This document shows, one piece after another, positions 36,091-45,313 of a stretch of DNA of 64,000 bases; positions within the stretch are counted from its first letter, which is position 1; every line of letters starts with the position of its first letter. The position numbers were made by a program, and so were the translations under genes. A model generated the notes under the pieces. The model was given only the letters and a program-made list of their open reading frames with translations, did not search any database and was not told where the DNA came from. This stretch comes from an uncultured Alphaproteobacteria bacterium. GTDB lineage: Bacteria; Pseudomonadota; Alphaproteobacteria; UBA2966. Where the stretch lies: assembly GCA_958295725.1 (NCBI GenBank), contig OY282368.1:2812001-2876000 (forward strand), read 5' to 3'.

Positions 36091-36578
36091 GGGCCGGGGT
36101 CGCGGTGTCGCGGGTCCGCGGGCACCCGGCCGCCTTCCCGGACGCAGTAGCGGTCCCGCAAGTCCACGAGCCGTGTCTTGATGTGGGCCTTGCGTTCGGT
36201 GCCTTCGGGGGAATCTCCCGAGAAGACGCGGTCGAGAACCTCGCGGCCGGTCCGGGCGAGATACGCCGTCTGCCCGGCGCCCTTCATGCCGTTGGCCGGG
36301 ATATCGAGGCAGATGTCGTGCGTGTAGGTGTGGATGGGATCGCCGGCGTAACCCCACATCGCCGGTTTGCCCGCGAACCGGTCCTCGCCGAGGATCCGGA
36401 TGGCGCGCGGCCGATCCGTCAGCTCCCGCGACAGGCGCACGGGCTGCCAGAACCGACGCATGTATTCGCCGCAGGGCGTTCCTGGCCCGATGTGCGTCAA
36501 TTCGGCGTCCTCCGCCGGCACGTCGCGCAGGTAATACCCCGCATAGGCCCGCGGCGGCACCTTTCGGTACGCGTTCAT
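36087..36578 (-). CDS. Rieske oxygenase remnant lacking the catalytic core
   Basis: The 163-aa product matches only the two ends of the full Rieske oxygenase coded at 51127-52482. Residues 1-66 (YYLRDVPAEDAELT, GPGTPCGEYMRRFWQPVRLS, IRILGED) align with its N-terminus, and GDPIHTYTHD onward aligns with its last 67 residues. About 318 residues between, holding both iron sites, are missing with the frame intact. It is still coupled to the GMC gene (GTGA). Either a decayed gene kept for coupling or a small accessory subunit; I cannot tell. Confidence 0.85.
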   Translation of the reverse strand: MNAYRKVPPRAYAGYYLRDVPAEDAELTHIGPGTPCGEYMRRFWQPVRLSRELTDRPRAIRILGEDRFAGKPAMWGYAGDPIHTYTHDICLDIPANGMKGAGQTAYLARTGREVLDRVFSGDSPEGTERKAHIKTRLVDLRDRYCVREGGRVPADPRHRDPGP

Positions 36579-36628
36579 CGCCGCGCCTCCATCCAGTCGG
36601 TGTGGCCTCCGATGTCGAGATAGTACCG

Positions 36629-37249
36629 TCATCGCGCCATCGCTTGAAGAGTGGCGCGGCCCGCAGGGGCCCCGCCGGCGGCTTCGTACAGGCCGCGAAC
36701 GGCCTCGTCGACGATACCCATCTCGTCGAGGTGACGCACGAGGCTCGAGAAATAATCCATGCACGTCCCTCCTTCCCCGACACCCTGCCTGACAAGGGCG
36801 ACGAGTTCGGCGCGGGAGAGGTCGCCGGCATACTGGACATGGCGATGGTCGACGACGAAGCAGAGGGCGACGACGGCGCCCCTCCACCCCGGCGTGAGAA
36901 TCCGGACCGGGCGCCTGGCTGGCCTGTAGACGCCGTAGCTTCCCATCTCGCGGTCGTACAGGTAATCCAGCGCCTCGATGGCTTCCGCAGCGGCGACCCG
37001 ATAGACACGCCCCTTGCACGATCCGCCGACATCCAACCCCATGACGAGGCCCGGGCGCTCCCGCGAGCCCCGGTGCCGGTGCGAGATCACGCACGGCGCG
37101 CGACGGACCCCGTGAGCCAACGCCGGATGCGCCTCGCGATGCCGGAAGCCGGGCCGCCACATCAGCGAGCCATAGCCGAAAACCCAGAGGTTTCCGCCGT
37201 CGTGAAAACGATGCAGGTTCTCGATACCGTCCTCGCGGGCGGTCTTCAA
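36629..37249 (-). CDS. chaC: ChaC-like gamma-glutamylcyclotransferase
   Basis: The 206-aa protein shows the cyclotransferase substrate loop WVFGYGSLMWRPGF near residue 22, SHRHRGSRERPGLVMGLDVG, the catalytic glutamate region in YLYDREMGSYGVYRP and DYFSSLVRHLDEMGI near the end. ChaC enzymes cut glutathione to 5-oxoproline and Cys-Gly. It may act on the thiol that the nearby GFA protein also binds, but that link is inference. Confidence 0.9.
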   Translation of the reverse strand: MKTAREDGIENLHRFHDGGNLWVFGYGSLMWRPGFRHREAHPALAHGVRRAPCVISHRHRGSRERPGLVMGLDVGGSCKGRVYRVAAAEAIEALDYLYDREMGSYGVYRPARRPVRILTPGWRGAVVALCFVVDHRHVQYAGDLSRAELVALVRQGVGEGGTCMDYFSSLVRHLDEMGIVDEAVRGLYEAAGGAPAGRATLQAMAR

Positions 37250-37261
37250 TGTCGGGGACGA

Positions 37262-38035
37262 CTATTTCGGGTAGGCGTTGTAGGTGTTGGCGACAAGGTA
37301 CCCACAGTCCACCGGAAGCGTTACGCCGGTGATCGCCGTGGCCTCCGGCGAGCACAGGAAATGGATGGCTTCGGCGACGTCAACGACCTCGACCATGCGC
37401 GGCAGCGCCTGCTGGGCGACGATCTTCGCGGGGTCGCGGTCGCCCGAATCGATGCGGGCCTGGATGGCGGGCGTCGGCGTGATGTGCGGGGCTACGGCGT
37501 TCACGCGGATGCCGCTCGGCCCCAACTCGCCCGCCAGCACTTCCGTAAGCATCTTCACGGCGGCCTTGCCCGGCGCATACGCGGTCAGCGGCCAAGCGTT
37601 GAAGCTCGTCGATGAGGCGATGTTGATCATGCAGCCCCGGCCGCGACTCTTCATCCGCGGCGCGACGGCCCGACAACACAGGTAGAGGCCACGGTTGTTG
37701 ACGCGCCACATCCGGTCGTGATCCTCCATCGGCATCTCGACGATGGACATGGGGTTTTGCAGAATTCCCGCGGAATTCACGAGGATGTCGATCGGTCCGA
37801 TTTCCGACTCGGTCCATTCCACAAGCCGGTCTATCGATTCCTCGTCCGTGACGTCGAGATCGTGAAACGTCGCCCGGCTTCCGGTGCCCTCGATCTCCTC
37901 GGCGACCCGCCGTCCGAGATTCGAGTCGATGTCCGCGAGCACCACCCAGTCGCCGGCGGCGGCGAACACCTCTCCGGTCCCACGGCCCATGCCGCTGGCG
38001 CCCCCCGTGACGACGACGACTCTCGGCTCCGACAT
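37262..38035 (-). CDS. Short-chain dehydrogenase/reductase
   Basis: The 257-aa SDR has the NAD(P) motif TGGASGMGRG (residues about 11-20), NSAGI, the catalytic serine in IASSTSFNAW and YAPGK. The acidic residue in VVLADIDSN favours NAD. A GGAGGAG site lies before ATG 38035. Substrate unknown; it sits beside oxidoreductases at 34408-36578. Confidence 0.92.
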   Translation of the reverse strand: MSEPRVVVVTGGASGMGRGTGEVFAAAGDWVVLADIDSNLGRRVAEEIEGTGSRATFHDLDVTDEESIDRLVEWTESEIGPIDILVNSAGILQNPMSIVEMPMEDHDRMWRVNNRGLYLCCRAVAPRMKSRGRGCMINIASSTSFNAWPLTAYAPGKAAVKMLTEVLAGELGPSGIRVNAVAPHITPTPAIQARIDSGDRDPAKIVAQQALPRMVEVVDVAEAIHFLCSPEATAITGVTLPVDCGYLVANTYNAYPK

Positions 38036-38090
38036 GCGCGTCTCCTCCGGCCCGTATGTCCCCAACCTAAGAACCTGATCCATAAGTGTT

Positions 38091-38170
38091 GAGTGGTCCC
38101 GACATGCGGTATTCCGAGTTGCTCACGATACCGGACTTGAAGGGGCACATGTCTTGGAGCGGGACCACTC
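38091..38170. repeat. 80-bp inverted-repeat element
   Basis: GAGTGGTCCCG at 38091-38101 and its exact reverse complement at 38160-38170 enclose 58 bases, and GACATG/CATGTC (38101-38106, 38148-38153) extend the pairing. No transposase is inside. It may be a small MITE-like relic, the ends of a deleted insertion sequence, or a long hairpin between the SDR gene and tenA. Confidence 0.45.
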
Positions 38171-38343
38171 GGGAGAAGTATAGGCGCGTCACCGGAGGCT
38201 TTGAAAGTGATTGACCTCGTTCGGACAGAAGTGAGACGCGGGCCTTGCGGGAGGGGTGAGGGTTTCCGACGGGACATGGCTTCCGCCGGGGCGGTTTCGG
38301 CCCGGTCGGGACCGGTCCTGGCATCCGGCGCCCGCCGAGGCCT

Positions 38344-39024
38344 TCACGTCGCACTGGTGAGGCCCATCTCCCAGAAATCCGCCTCGAGCCGGGTGGCCAG
38401 ACGGAAAGTTGTGGCCAGCTTCGGAAACCGCGCGTCGGTCAACCGCTCCCGTCCCAGCTTGTCGAGATGGTCGCGGGCGTCCCGCGCGACGCCCTGGTAG
38501 GCTTCTCCGGCGTACTCCTCGATCCACGGCCCGTACGGGTTTCCTTCCAGGACCGTCTCGGGGTCGGCCACGATCCATCGGGCGATTTCGGCGTATCCGA
38601 TGACGCACGGCGACAGCGCCACGTGCAGGTCGAGAACATCGCCGGCCGTTCCCGCCTCAAGAACGAATCGGGTGTAGGCGAGGTTGGCCGGGGCTTCCGG
38701 CGTGCTCTCCAGGTCCCACGGCGAGAGGCCCCAGCCCTCGCAAAACTTCACGTGCAGTCCCATCTCCGTGTCGAGGATGGCCGAGACCGCCGCCGAGGCG
38801 TGCCGCATGTCCTCCAGCGTGTCCGCCTTGTATATGCCGAGGGCGTAGGCCCGCGCGAAGTGGATCAGAAACAGATAGTCCTGCGCGAGATAGTGACGAA
38901 ACGACGCCTCGGGCAGCGAACCGGCGGCCAGTTGCCGAATGAACCGATGCCGCGTGTAGGCCGCCCATTCGTTCCGAGCGGATTGTTTCAGCCGCTCGAA
39001 CAGCGGTATCGACGATTCGGACAT
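38344..39024 (-). CDS. tenA: TenA-family thiaminase II / thiamine salvage enzyme
   Basis: The 226-aa protein has the TenA helical fold with FRHYLAQDYLFLIHFARAYA (about residues 39-58; the aspartate is an active-site residue), the active cysteine in ALSPCVIGYAEIARW and EEYAGEAYQGV near the end. TenA releases HMP from damaged thiamine. ATG 39024 is in agreement with the family. Confidence 0.9.
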   Translation of the reverse strand: MSESSIPLFERLKQSARNEWAAYTRHRFIRQLAAGSLPEASFRHYLAQDYLFLIHFARAYALGIYKADTLEDMRHASAAVSAILDTEMGLHVKFCEGWGLSPWDLESTPEAPANLAYTRFVLEAGTAGDVLDLHVALSPCVIGYAEIARWIVADPETVLEGNPYGPWIEEYAGEAYQGVARDARDHLDKLGRERLTDARFPKLATTFRLATRLEADFWEMGLTSAT

Positions 39025-39199
39025 CTCGCGCTCCGTCGGCCTGTCCCCTGTCCGGAACGTCGGTCTCGTCAGCCGACGAGACCGACCCACGCCACCGCGT
39101 CGCCGGTCAGTGTCCCACAATGCGCGAGGACTCGCCAACCCACTGCCGTTTTGGTGTAGGCTCGCGTCCGTACCGGAGCGAGAAGTTGGGAGGGAGACG

Positions 39200-39628
39200 A
39201 TGCGGCATCGAATCGGAGTCCTGTTGATCGCCGGGCTGTTTCTGTTCTCCGGGAACGTCAACGGCGTGTCGGCGGAACCGGAAGGCCTCGCCATCGAGCT
39301 GAACAAGGTCGAAACCGTGCCCTCCGGGTGCCGTCTTCATTTCAATGCACACAACACCACGGCCGTGAAATTCAGCGTACTGAGCGCCGATCTCGTGTTC
39401 TTCGGTCCGGACGGGGTCATGTCGTCGCGGTCGCTGGTCAGCTTCGGCCTGCTGCATCCGAACAAGCGCCGCTTCTACAGTTGGGAATTTCCCGACACGG
39501 ATTGCGGCGAGGTGAGTCGGATCCTCGTGAACGGCCTCGAGCAATGCCGGCACGACGGGGGGGAGTCGTTCGACTGCCTCTCGGCCCTTTCCACGTCGTA
39601 CAGAGGCCCCATCGAGCTCGTGAAATAG
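39200..39628 (+). CDS. Small secreted protein of unknown function
   Basis: The 142-aa protein has a signal peptide (MRHRIGVLLIAGLFLFSG, cleavage near VSA-EP) and three or four cysteines (SGCRLHF, TDCGEV, QCRHD, DCLSAL) that could form disulfides in the periplasm. The ATG at 39200 follows AGGGAG. The pattern LNKVETVPSGCRLHFNAHN suggests a beta-sandwich domain seen in other proteobacterial secreted proteins, but I cannot name it. Confidence 0.7.
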   Translation: MRHRIGVLLIAGLFLFSGNVNGVSAEPEGLAIELNKVETVPSGCRLHFNAHNTTAVKFSVLSADLVFFGPDGVMSSRSLVSFGLLHPNKRRFYSWEFPDTDCGEVSRILVNGLEQCRHDGGESFDCLSALSTSYRGPIELVK

Positions 39629-39645
39629 GATCGCGGCGCCGGTTC

Positions 39646-40035
39646 TCAATACGTGCCGGCGAGAAGGCGGTTCAGGGCAGTCTTTTCCGGCTCCGCCATC
39701 AACGCGTTTCCAAGCGCCCGACGCGGGTCCTCGAATGCGAGTTCCAGCGGCTCGTAGGCGGGAACCTCGATTTCGCCCGAACCGGAAACCTGAAAGTAGA
39801 CCGGCGTGTAGTTTCCGCCCGTCCAGGGACTGAGCAAGGTGCCCGGAGAGTGCAAAAGGCGCTCGACCCGCACGCAGAGCCTCGCCTCCTCCTTGAACTC
39901 CCGGATCACGGCATCCTCGGCCGACTCGCCGTCCTCGACGCGTCCTCCCGGAAACTTCCAGCAGAAGACATGGCCCACATGTTCAGCCGCGACGAGCACG
40001 CGACCTTCCCGCATGAGAATTCCGTATGCGCGCAA
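39646..40035 (-). CDS. Nudix hydrolase
   Basis: The 129-aa protein has a full Nudix box GRVEDGESAEDAVIREFKEE (about 33-52) and an opening strand RAYGILMREGRVLVAAE. The first ATG (40014) would cut the first strand, so I prefer TTG at 40035. Substrate cannot be told. It overlaps nothing and follows the DUF1330 gene. Confidence 0.85.
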   Translation of the reverse strand: MRAYGILMREGRVLVAAEHVGHVFCWKFPGGRVEDGESAEDAVIREFKEEARLCVRVERLLHSPGTLLSPWTGGNYTPVYFQVSGSGEIEVPAYEPLELAFEDPRRALGNALMAEPEKTALNRLLAGTY

Positions 40036-40112
40036 ATTCTCGGGCCGGCGCCCTCCGACCGCTCCCGGGCCGACGCGCCCGGAGGAAGCCGGACCGCGCC
40101 GGGACGTCGGCC

Positions 40113-40400
40113 CTACTCCAGCCCCTCGACGATGCAAAGGTTGCGGACCGAAGACCTCGCCGAATGCTCGAGAGCTTTCCGGTATTCCGGCGAGTTGTAG
40201 CAGGCGACAGCCCGCTCCAGGTTGTCGAACCGGATGATGACGTTGCGCGCGTACTCTTCCCCCTCCAAGGATACCGTCTTGCCTCCCCGGGCGACGAACT
40301 TGCCCCCGTATTTCTCGATCGCCGGTCCCGCCAACTCGGCGTACTTTCCGTATTCGTCCGGATCCGTGACGTTGACGCGCGTCATCCAATAGGCCGTCAT
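40113..40400 (-). CDS. DUF1330 family protein
   Basis: The 95-aa protein MTAYWMTRVNVTDPDEYGKY is a dimeric alpha/beta-barrel (ferredoxin-like) domain; GKFVARGG and FDNLERAVACYNSPEYRKAL are the family marks. Function unknown. Confidence 0.92.
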   Translation of the reverse strand: MTAYWMTRVNVTDPDEYGKYAELAGPAIEKYGGKFVARGGKTVSLEGEEYARNVIIRFDNLERAVACYNSPEYRKALEHSARSSVRNLCIVEGLE

Positions 40401-40431
40401 GTGAGTGTCCTCTCCTTGCCAGGCAGTCGCG

Positions 40432-40851
40432 TCAGGCGCCGACGAGGTGCAACAGCACCTCGCGGTCTCGGGGCACCCGGCGGTGTTCGAACAGGAACAC
40501 GCCTTGATACCGGCCGAGCGCCAAGCGCCCGTCGAGAATAGGCACGTTGAGATGGGTTTGTGTCAACGCGCCCTTGATATGGGCGGGCATGTCGTCCGGT
40601 CCCTCCTCGACATGGCGATAGAGGGCCTCGTCCTCGGGGACCAGTCGCATCAGGAATCGTTCCAGGTCGTGGAGCACGTCCGGGCTCACGTTCTCCTGGA
40701 TAAGGAGGGACGCCGAGGTGTGGCGAATGAAAAGCGTGAGCAGGCCCGATTCGACGGACTGGCCGCGCGTCCACCCTTCGACCTCGCTCGTGATCTCAAG
40801 CAGACCCCGCTTGTCGGCGCGCGCGGTCAACCGGTGCTGGTACTGTCTCAT
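40432..40851 (-). CDS. yjbQ: YjbQ/UPF0047 family protein
   Basis: The 139-aa protein has the conserved HTSASLLIQENVSPDV (about 44-59) and HIKGALTQTHLNVPILDGRL stretches with metal-binding histidines. Some homologues replace thiamine phosphate synthase in vivo, and tenA lies nearby, but the true role is unproved. Confidence 0.92.
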   Translation of the reverse strand: MRQYQHRLTARADKRGLLEITSEVEGWTRGQSVESGLLTLFIRHTSASLLIQENVSPDVLHDLERFLMRLVPEDEALYRHVEEGPDDMPAHIKGALTQTHLNVPILDGRLALGRYQGVFLFEHRRVPRDREVLLHLVGA

Positions 40852-41028
40852 GATTTACCAAATGGCCGGCCGGAAAGCCCGTGAGCTGCGGCATGGCCTT
40901 CCATGAAGATGGATCGGTGGACCGATGCGCCGCGCCCAAGCCATCATAACGGGAAGCCTGCGGTTTGACGATGGATCAAAAAGTTCTCCGGCAGGGTCTT
41001 GAATGCCGGCGGGGGAGTGCATATCTCT

Positions 41029-41055
41029 CTGGCACTCTGGGGTCGTGAGTGCTAA
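41029..41055 (+). promoter_or_regulatory. CIRCE operator (HrcA binding site) before groES
   Basis: CTGGCACTC, 9 bases, GAGTGCTAA matches the CIRCE inverted repeat in 16 of 18 positions. A TTGAAT...TATCTC pair with 17 bases spacing (40999-41027) lies just upstream and may be the promoter, so HrcA would block transcription at this site. Confidence 0.85.
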
Positions 41056-41060
41056 AGATT

Positions 41061-41087
41061 TTGGTGCTCAACACTCGAGAGTGCCAA
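41061..41087 (+). promoter_or_regulatory. Second CIRCE-like inverted repeat before groES
   Basis: TTGGTGCTC, 9 bases, GAGTGCCAA keeps the CIRCE spacing with two mismatches between arms. It follows the first site by 5 bases and suggests dual HrcA binding or a duplicated operator. Confidence 0.6.
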
Positions 41088-41136
41088 ACTGTCAGCGACC
41101 ACACTCGCGGAATTCCACCAAGTAGGGAGAGAACAC

Positions 41137-41454
41137 ATGAGCTTCAGGCCACTGCACGACCGGGTGCTCGTGCGGCGAATCGAGGAGGAGGAGAAGACCG
41201 CCGGCGGCATCATCATCCCGGACACCGCCAAGGAGAAGCCGATGGAGGGAGAGATCCTCGCCGTCGGTCCGGGCGTCCGCAACGAGCAGGGCGCGTTGAC
41301 CCCGCTCGACGTCAAGAAGGGTGACCGCGTCCTCTTTGGGAAGTGGTCGGGTACCGAGGTGACCATGAGCGGCGAGGAACTCATCATCATGAAGGAGTCC
41401 GACGTCATGGGCATTATCGAAAACAAGTCCAAATCCAAAAAGAAGGCCGCCTAG
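41137..41454 (+). CDS. groES: Co-chaperonin GroES
   Basis: The 105-aa lid of the GroEL cage begins [20 protein letters not shown] and has the mobile loop [19 protein letters not shown] (about 21-39). AGGGAG precedes the ATG. It is 18 bases upstream of groEL in the usual operon. Confidence 0.98.
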   Translation: MSFRPLHDRVLVRRIEEEEKTAGGIIIPDTAKEKPMEGEILAVGPGVRNEQGALTPLDVKKGDRVLFGKWSGTEVTMSGEELIIMKESDVMGIIENKSKSKKKAA

Positions 41455-43107
<1,653 letters not shown>

Positions 43108-43121
43108 TCTAGTCTCCGGTC

Positions 43122-43138
43122 CGCGGTTCAAATCCGCG
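43122..43138 (+). other. tRNA T-arm-like fragment after groEL
   Basis: CGCGG-TTCAAAT-CCGCG is a perfect 5-bp stem with a 7-base loop starting TTCAA, as in a tRNA T-arm, preceded by GTCTCCGGT. No complete tRNA fold is present around it; the upstream bases are the groEL end. It may be a tRNA 3' remnant from an integration event, or chance. Confidence 0.4.
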
Positions 43139-43145
43139 ACTCGTT

Positions 43146-43174
43146 CGGGGCGCCTTCGGGCGCCCCGATTTTTT
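43146..43174 (+). terminator. Rho-independent terminator of groESL
   Basis: A 9-bp GC stem (CGGGGCGCC/GGCGCCCCG) with a TTCG tetraloop is followed by ATTTTTT, a textbook intrinsic terminator 39 bases after groEL. Confidence 0.95.
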
Positions 43175-43227
43175 GGGCGCGAACCTCCGGTCAGCGTTCC
43201 GGGCGTCGGGGATATGGGTTCGCCCGC

Positions 43228-44376
43228 TTATCTCAGCGTTCGCGCGAACGCCCGGATGTCCTCGACCACCAGTTCCGGCTCTTCCATGGCCCCGAAATGC
43301 CCGCCCCGCGGCATCTCGGTCCAGTGCGTGACGTTGTACAGCCGTTCCACGTAGCTGCGCGGCGGCCAAGCGAGGAGCTCCTCGGGAAACAGCGCGCATC
43401 CCGTCGGCACTTCGACCCGTTTGCCTTCCGGGGAGAGGATGCGTCCCCCTTCCTCTCGCCGACCGTAATAGATCCAGCTCGCCGTATTGAAGGTGCCCGT
43501 AACCAGATAGATCATGATGTTGGTCAGAAGCTCGTCCTTGGTGTGGGCACTTTCGATATCGTCACCGTCGGTATCCGACCACGAATTGAATTTCTCGACG
43601 ATCCAGGCCGCAACGCCGACGGGGCTGTCGTTCATGGCATAGCTCAGCGTCTGCGGTTTGGTCGCCTGAATCGTGCGATAGCCGTTTTCCATCTCCTGTT
43701 CCCGCTCGAAGCGGGCGGCCCAGGCCTTCTCTTCCGGGCCTCGTGGACCGTCCGGATGGCGCATGGTCAGGATGTTGATGTGGACGGCCCGGCACGCCGA
43801 CGTGTGCTCGAGCCCGAGCCAGCTCGAGATGGCGCCGCCCCAGTCGCCGCCCTGGGCCACGTAGCTCTCGTATCCGAGGGTTCCCGTCATCAGCCTGGCG
43901 AACACGCCGGCCATGCCGCGCGGTCCCATCGGCCTCGACGGTCGGCCCGAAAAGCCGAAGCCCGGCAACGACGGGGCGATCACGTCGAACGCATCCTCCT
44001 CGCGGCCGCCGAAGTGCTCGGGATGGGCCAGCGGTTCGATGATCCCGTCGAATTCCGAGATCGAACCGGGCCAGCCATGACTGATGAGCAGGGGCAGGGG
44101 GGCCGGCCCGCTTCCCTTCTCGTGAATGAAGTGGATGTCGATCCCGTCGACCGGCGCGATGAAATGAGGGAACCGGTTGAGCCGTTCTTCCTGCGCCCGC
44201 CAATCGAATCCGTCCAACCAGTAGGCACAGAACTCCTTCATGTAGTCGAGATTGGCGCCGTAGTCCCAGCCGCCGCCGTCCGGCATCTCGTGCCACCGGT
44301 AATCGGCGACCTTGGTCCGTATGCGTTCGAGGGTCTCGTCGGGAACCGAAATCCGGAACGGCCGGGGCGGGGTCAT
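43228..44376 (-). CDS. Epoxide hydrolase family protein (EHN domain)
   Basis: The 382-aa alpha/beta hydrolase has the N-terminal EHN region (PFRISVPDETLERIRTKVAD), the oxyanion HGWPGSISEFDGII near 100, the nucleophile aspartate in AQGGDWGGAISSWLG and the catalytic histidine in RGGHFGAMEEPELV. It likely opens a trans-epoxide of a xenobiotic or juvenile-hormone-like substrate. I chose ATG 44376; ATG 44424 would add 16 residues. Confidence 0.9.
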   Translation of the reverse strand: MTPPRPFRISVPDETLERIRTKVADYRWHEMPDGGGWDYGANLDYMKEFCAYWLDGFDWRAQEERLNRFPHFIAPVDGIDIHFIHEKGSGPAPLPLLISHGWPGSISEFDGIIEPLAHPEHFGGREEDAFDVIAPSLPGFGFSGRPSRPMGPRGMAGVFARLMTGTLGYESYVAQGGDWGGAISSWLGLEHTSACRAVHINILTMRHPDGPRGPEEKAWAARFEREQEMENGYRTIQATKPQTLSYAMNDSPVGVAAWIVEKFNSWSDTDGDDIESAHTKDELLTNIMIYLVTGTFNTASWIYYGRREEGGRILSPEGKRVEVPTGCALFPEELLAWPPRSYVERLYNVTHWTEMPRGGHFGAMEEPELVVEDIRAFARTLR

Positions 44377-44532
44377 ATGCGTGTCCGTCCGATGCGAAGA
44401 CCAGCTTGTCTCGGCTTCGATCATGCCGGGTCGATCCCCGCCGGCGCAAGGTCGCCTTCGTTAGGGAGGGATAGACCGTCCAACCCATGCGCCACCTTGC
44501 GGCGCAGTCGATTCCTATACTCTGAGAAGTAT

Positions 44533-44916
44533 ATTGACGATCATACGCAAAACCGTATTCAACCGGAAAAGAGGCGCCCGATTGAACAGATTGCCCGGAC
44601 GTCAAAACAGATCGGCACCGCGATTCGCCGCCGTCGCCGCAACCTGAATCTACGCCAGGGCGACGTGGTATCCAGAACGAATCTGCGCCAAGCGACGACC
44701 GCGACCCTGGAAAATGGCGAGCCGGGCACACGGCTTCACACGCTGATCAATGTGATGGCGGCGCTGGACCTTGAAATGGTTATCCACGAACGCCCGTCTC
44801 GTGGGCCGACTCCGCAGGCTGGCGAGTGGCGCGATCGATTTTCGGTACGATCGAAGTTGGCTCGACTGGGAGCACGCCTTGCCGATCTCGGTCTCGCTGC
44901 CGCTGCGCGAGGATAG
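44533..44916 (+). CDS. HipB-like XRE antitoxin, start uncertain
   Basis: The frame codes an XRE helix-turn-helix: IGTAIRRRRRNLNLRQGDVV, then RTNLRQATTATLENGEPGTR and LINVMAALDLEMVIHERPS, like HipB antitoxins. No ATG, GTG or TTG lies at a sensible place; ATT at 44533 is given as the left bound only. The frame runs about 40 residues past the usual HipB end into the hipA remnant. The pair is probably inactive. Confidence 0.6.
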   Translation: MDDHTQNRIQPEKRRPIEQIARTSKQIGTAIRRRRRNLNLRQGDVVSRTNLRQATTATLENGEPGTRLHTLINVMAALDLEMVIHERPSRGPTPQAGEWRDRFSVRSKLARLGARLADLGLAAAARG

Positions 44917-45313
44917 CTATGGCGGCGATCCGGTGATTGCCGTCTTGAATAATCTGCTACTCGGTCCCGAGCCGGTCCGTCGCCGGGTCGCCGAGCGGGT
45001 CAGGGTCGAGAGTTATGACGCGTACGGAAAAATTCCCGGCACATCTCGTGGAGTCGAGCACCGGAGGCATGTGCGCGCGTTTGAAACTGATCGGACACTC
45101 CTCGGCATAACCCTCCCGCCGGCCGCGATGGCCTGTCCATCGAGTTCGAGTGCGTCGCCGATCATCAACGAGACCATGTTCGATGTTGTCACATGCGTTC
45201 GGGCATCTGGAGGGCTTCCGCATCGTGATCCCCCCGTCATGGTAGGGTACACACGGACAGACGGAAGACTGTCCGCCGCAGGCTTCGCGCGCAGGAATCC
45301 TCGATTCGCATGA
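44771..45313 (+). pseudogene. HipA-like toxin remnant
   Basis: Residues 7-85 match the HipA N-subdomain (LVGRLRRLASGAIDFRYDRS, WLDWEHALPISVSLPLRED, PVIAVLNNLL, PVRRRVAERV). After that (about 45025) the kinase core is gone and the rest (GVEHRRHVRAF onwards) matches nothing known. It starts from TTG within hipB, and its last bases overlap the mutL start. It is a truncated, decayed toxin gene. Confidence 0.7.

Noticed and set aside
36629..37249. The minus-strand ChaC region seen as part of a longer plus-strand frame
   Set aside because: The minus frame has the cyclotransferase signature; the plus frame is a shadow.
41064..41072. GTGCTCAAC, the first 9 bases of the CRISPR repeat, in the groES operator region
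   Set aside because: The bases are accounted for by the CIRCE-like arm; nine bases are too few and the hairpin is absent.
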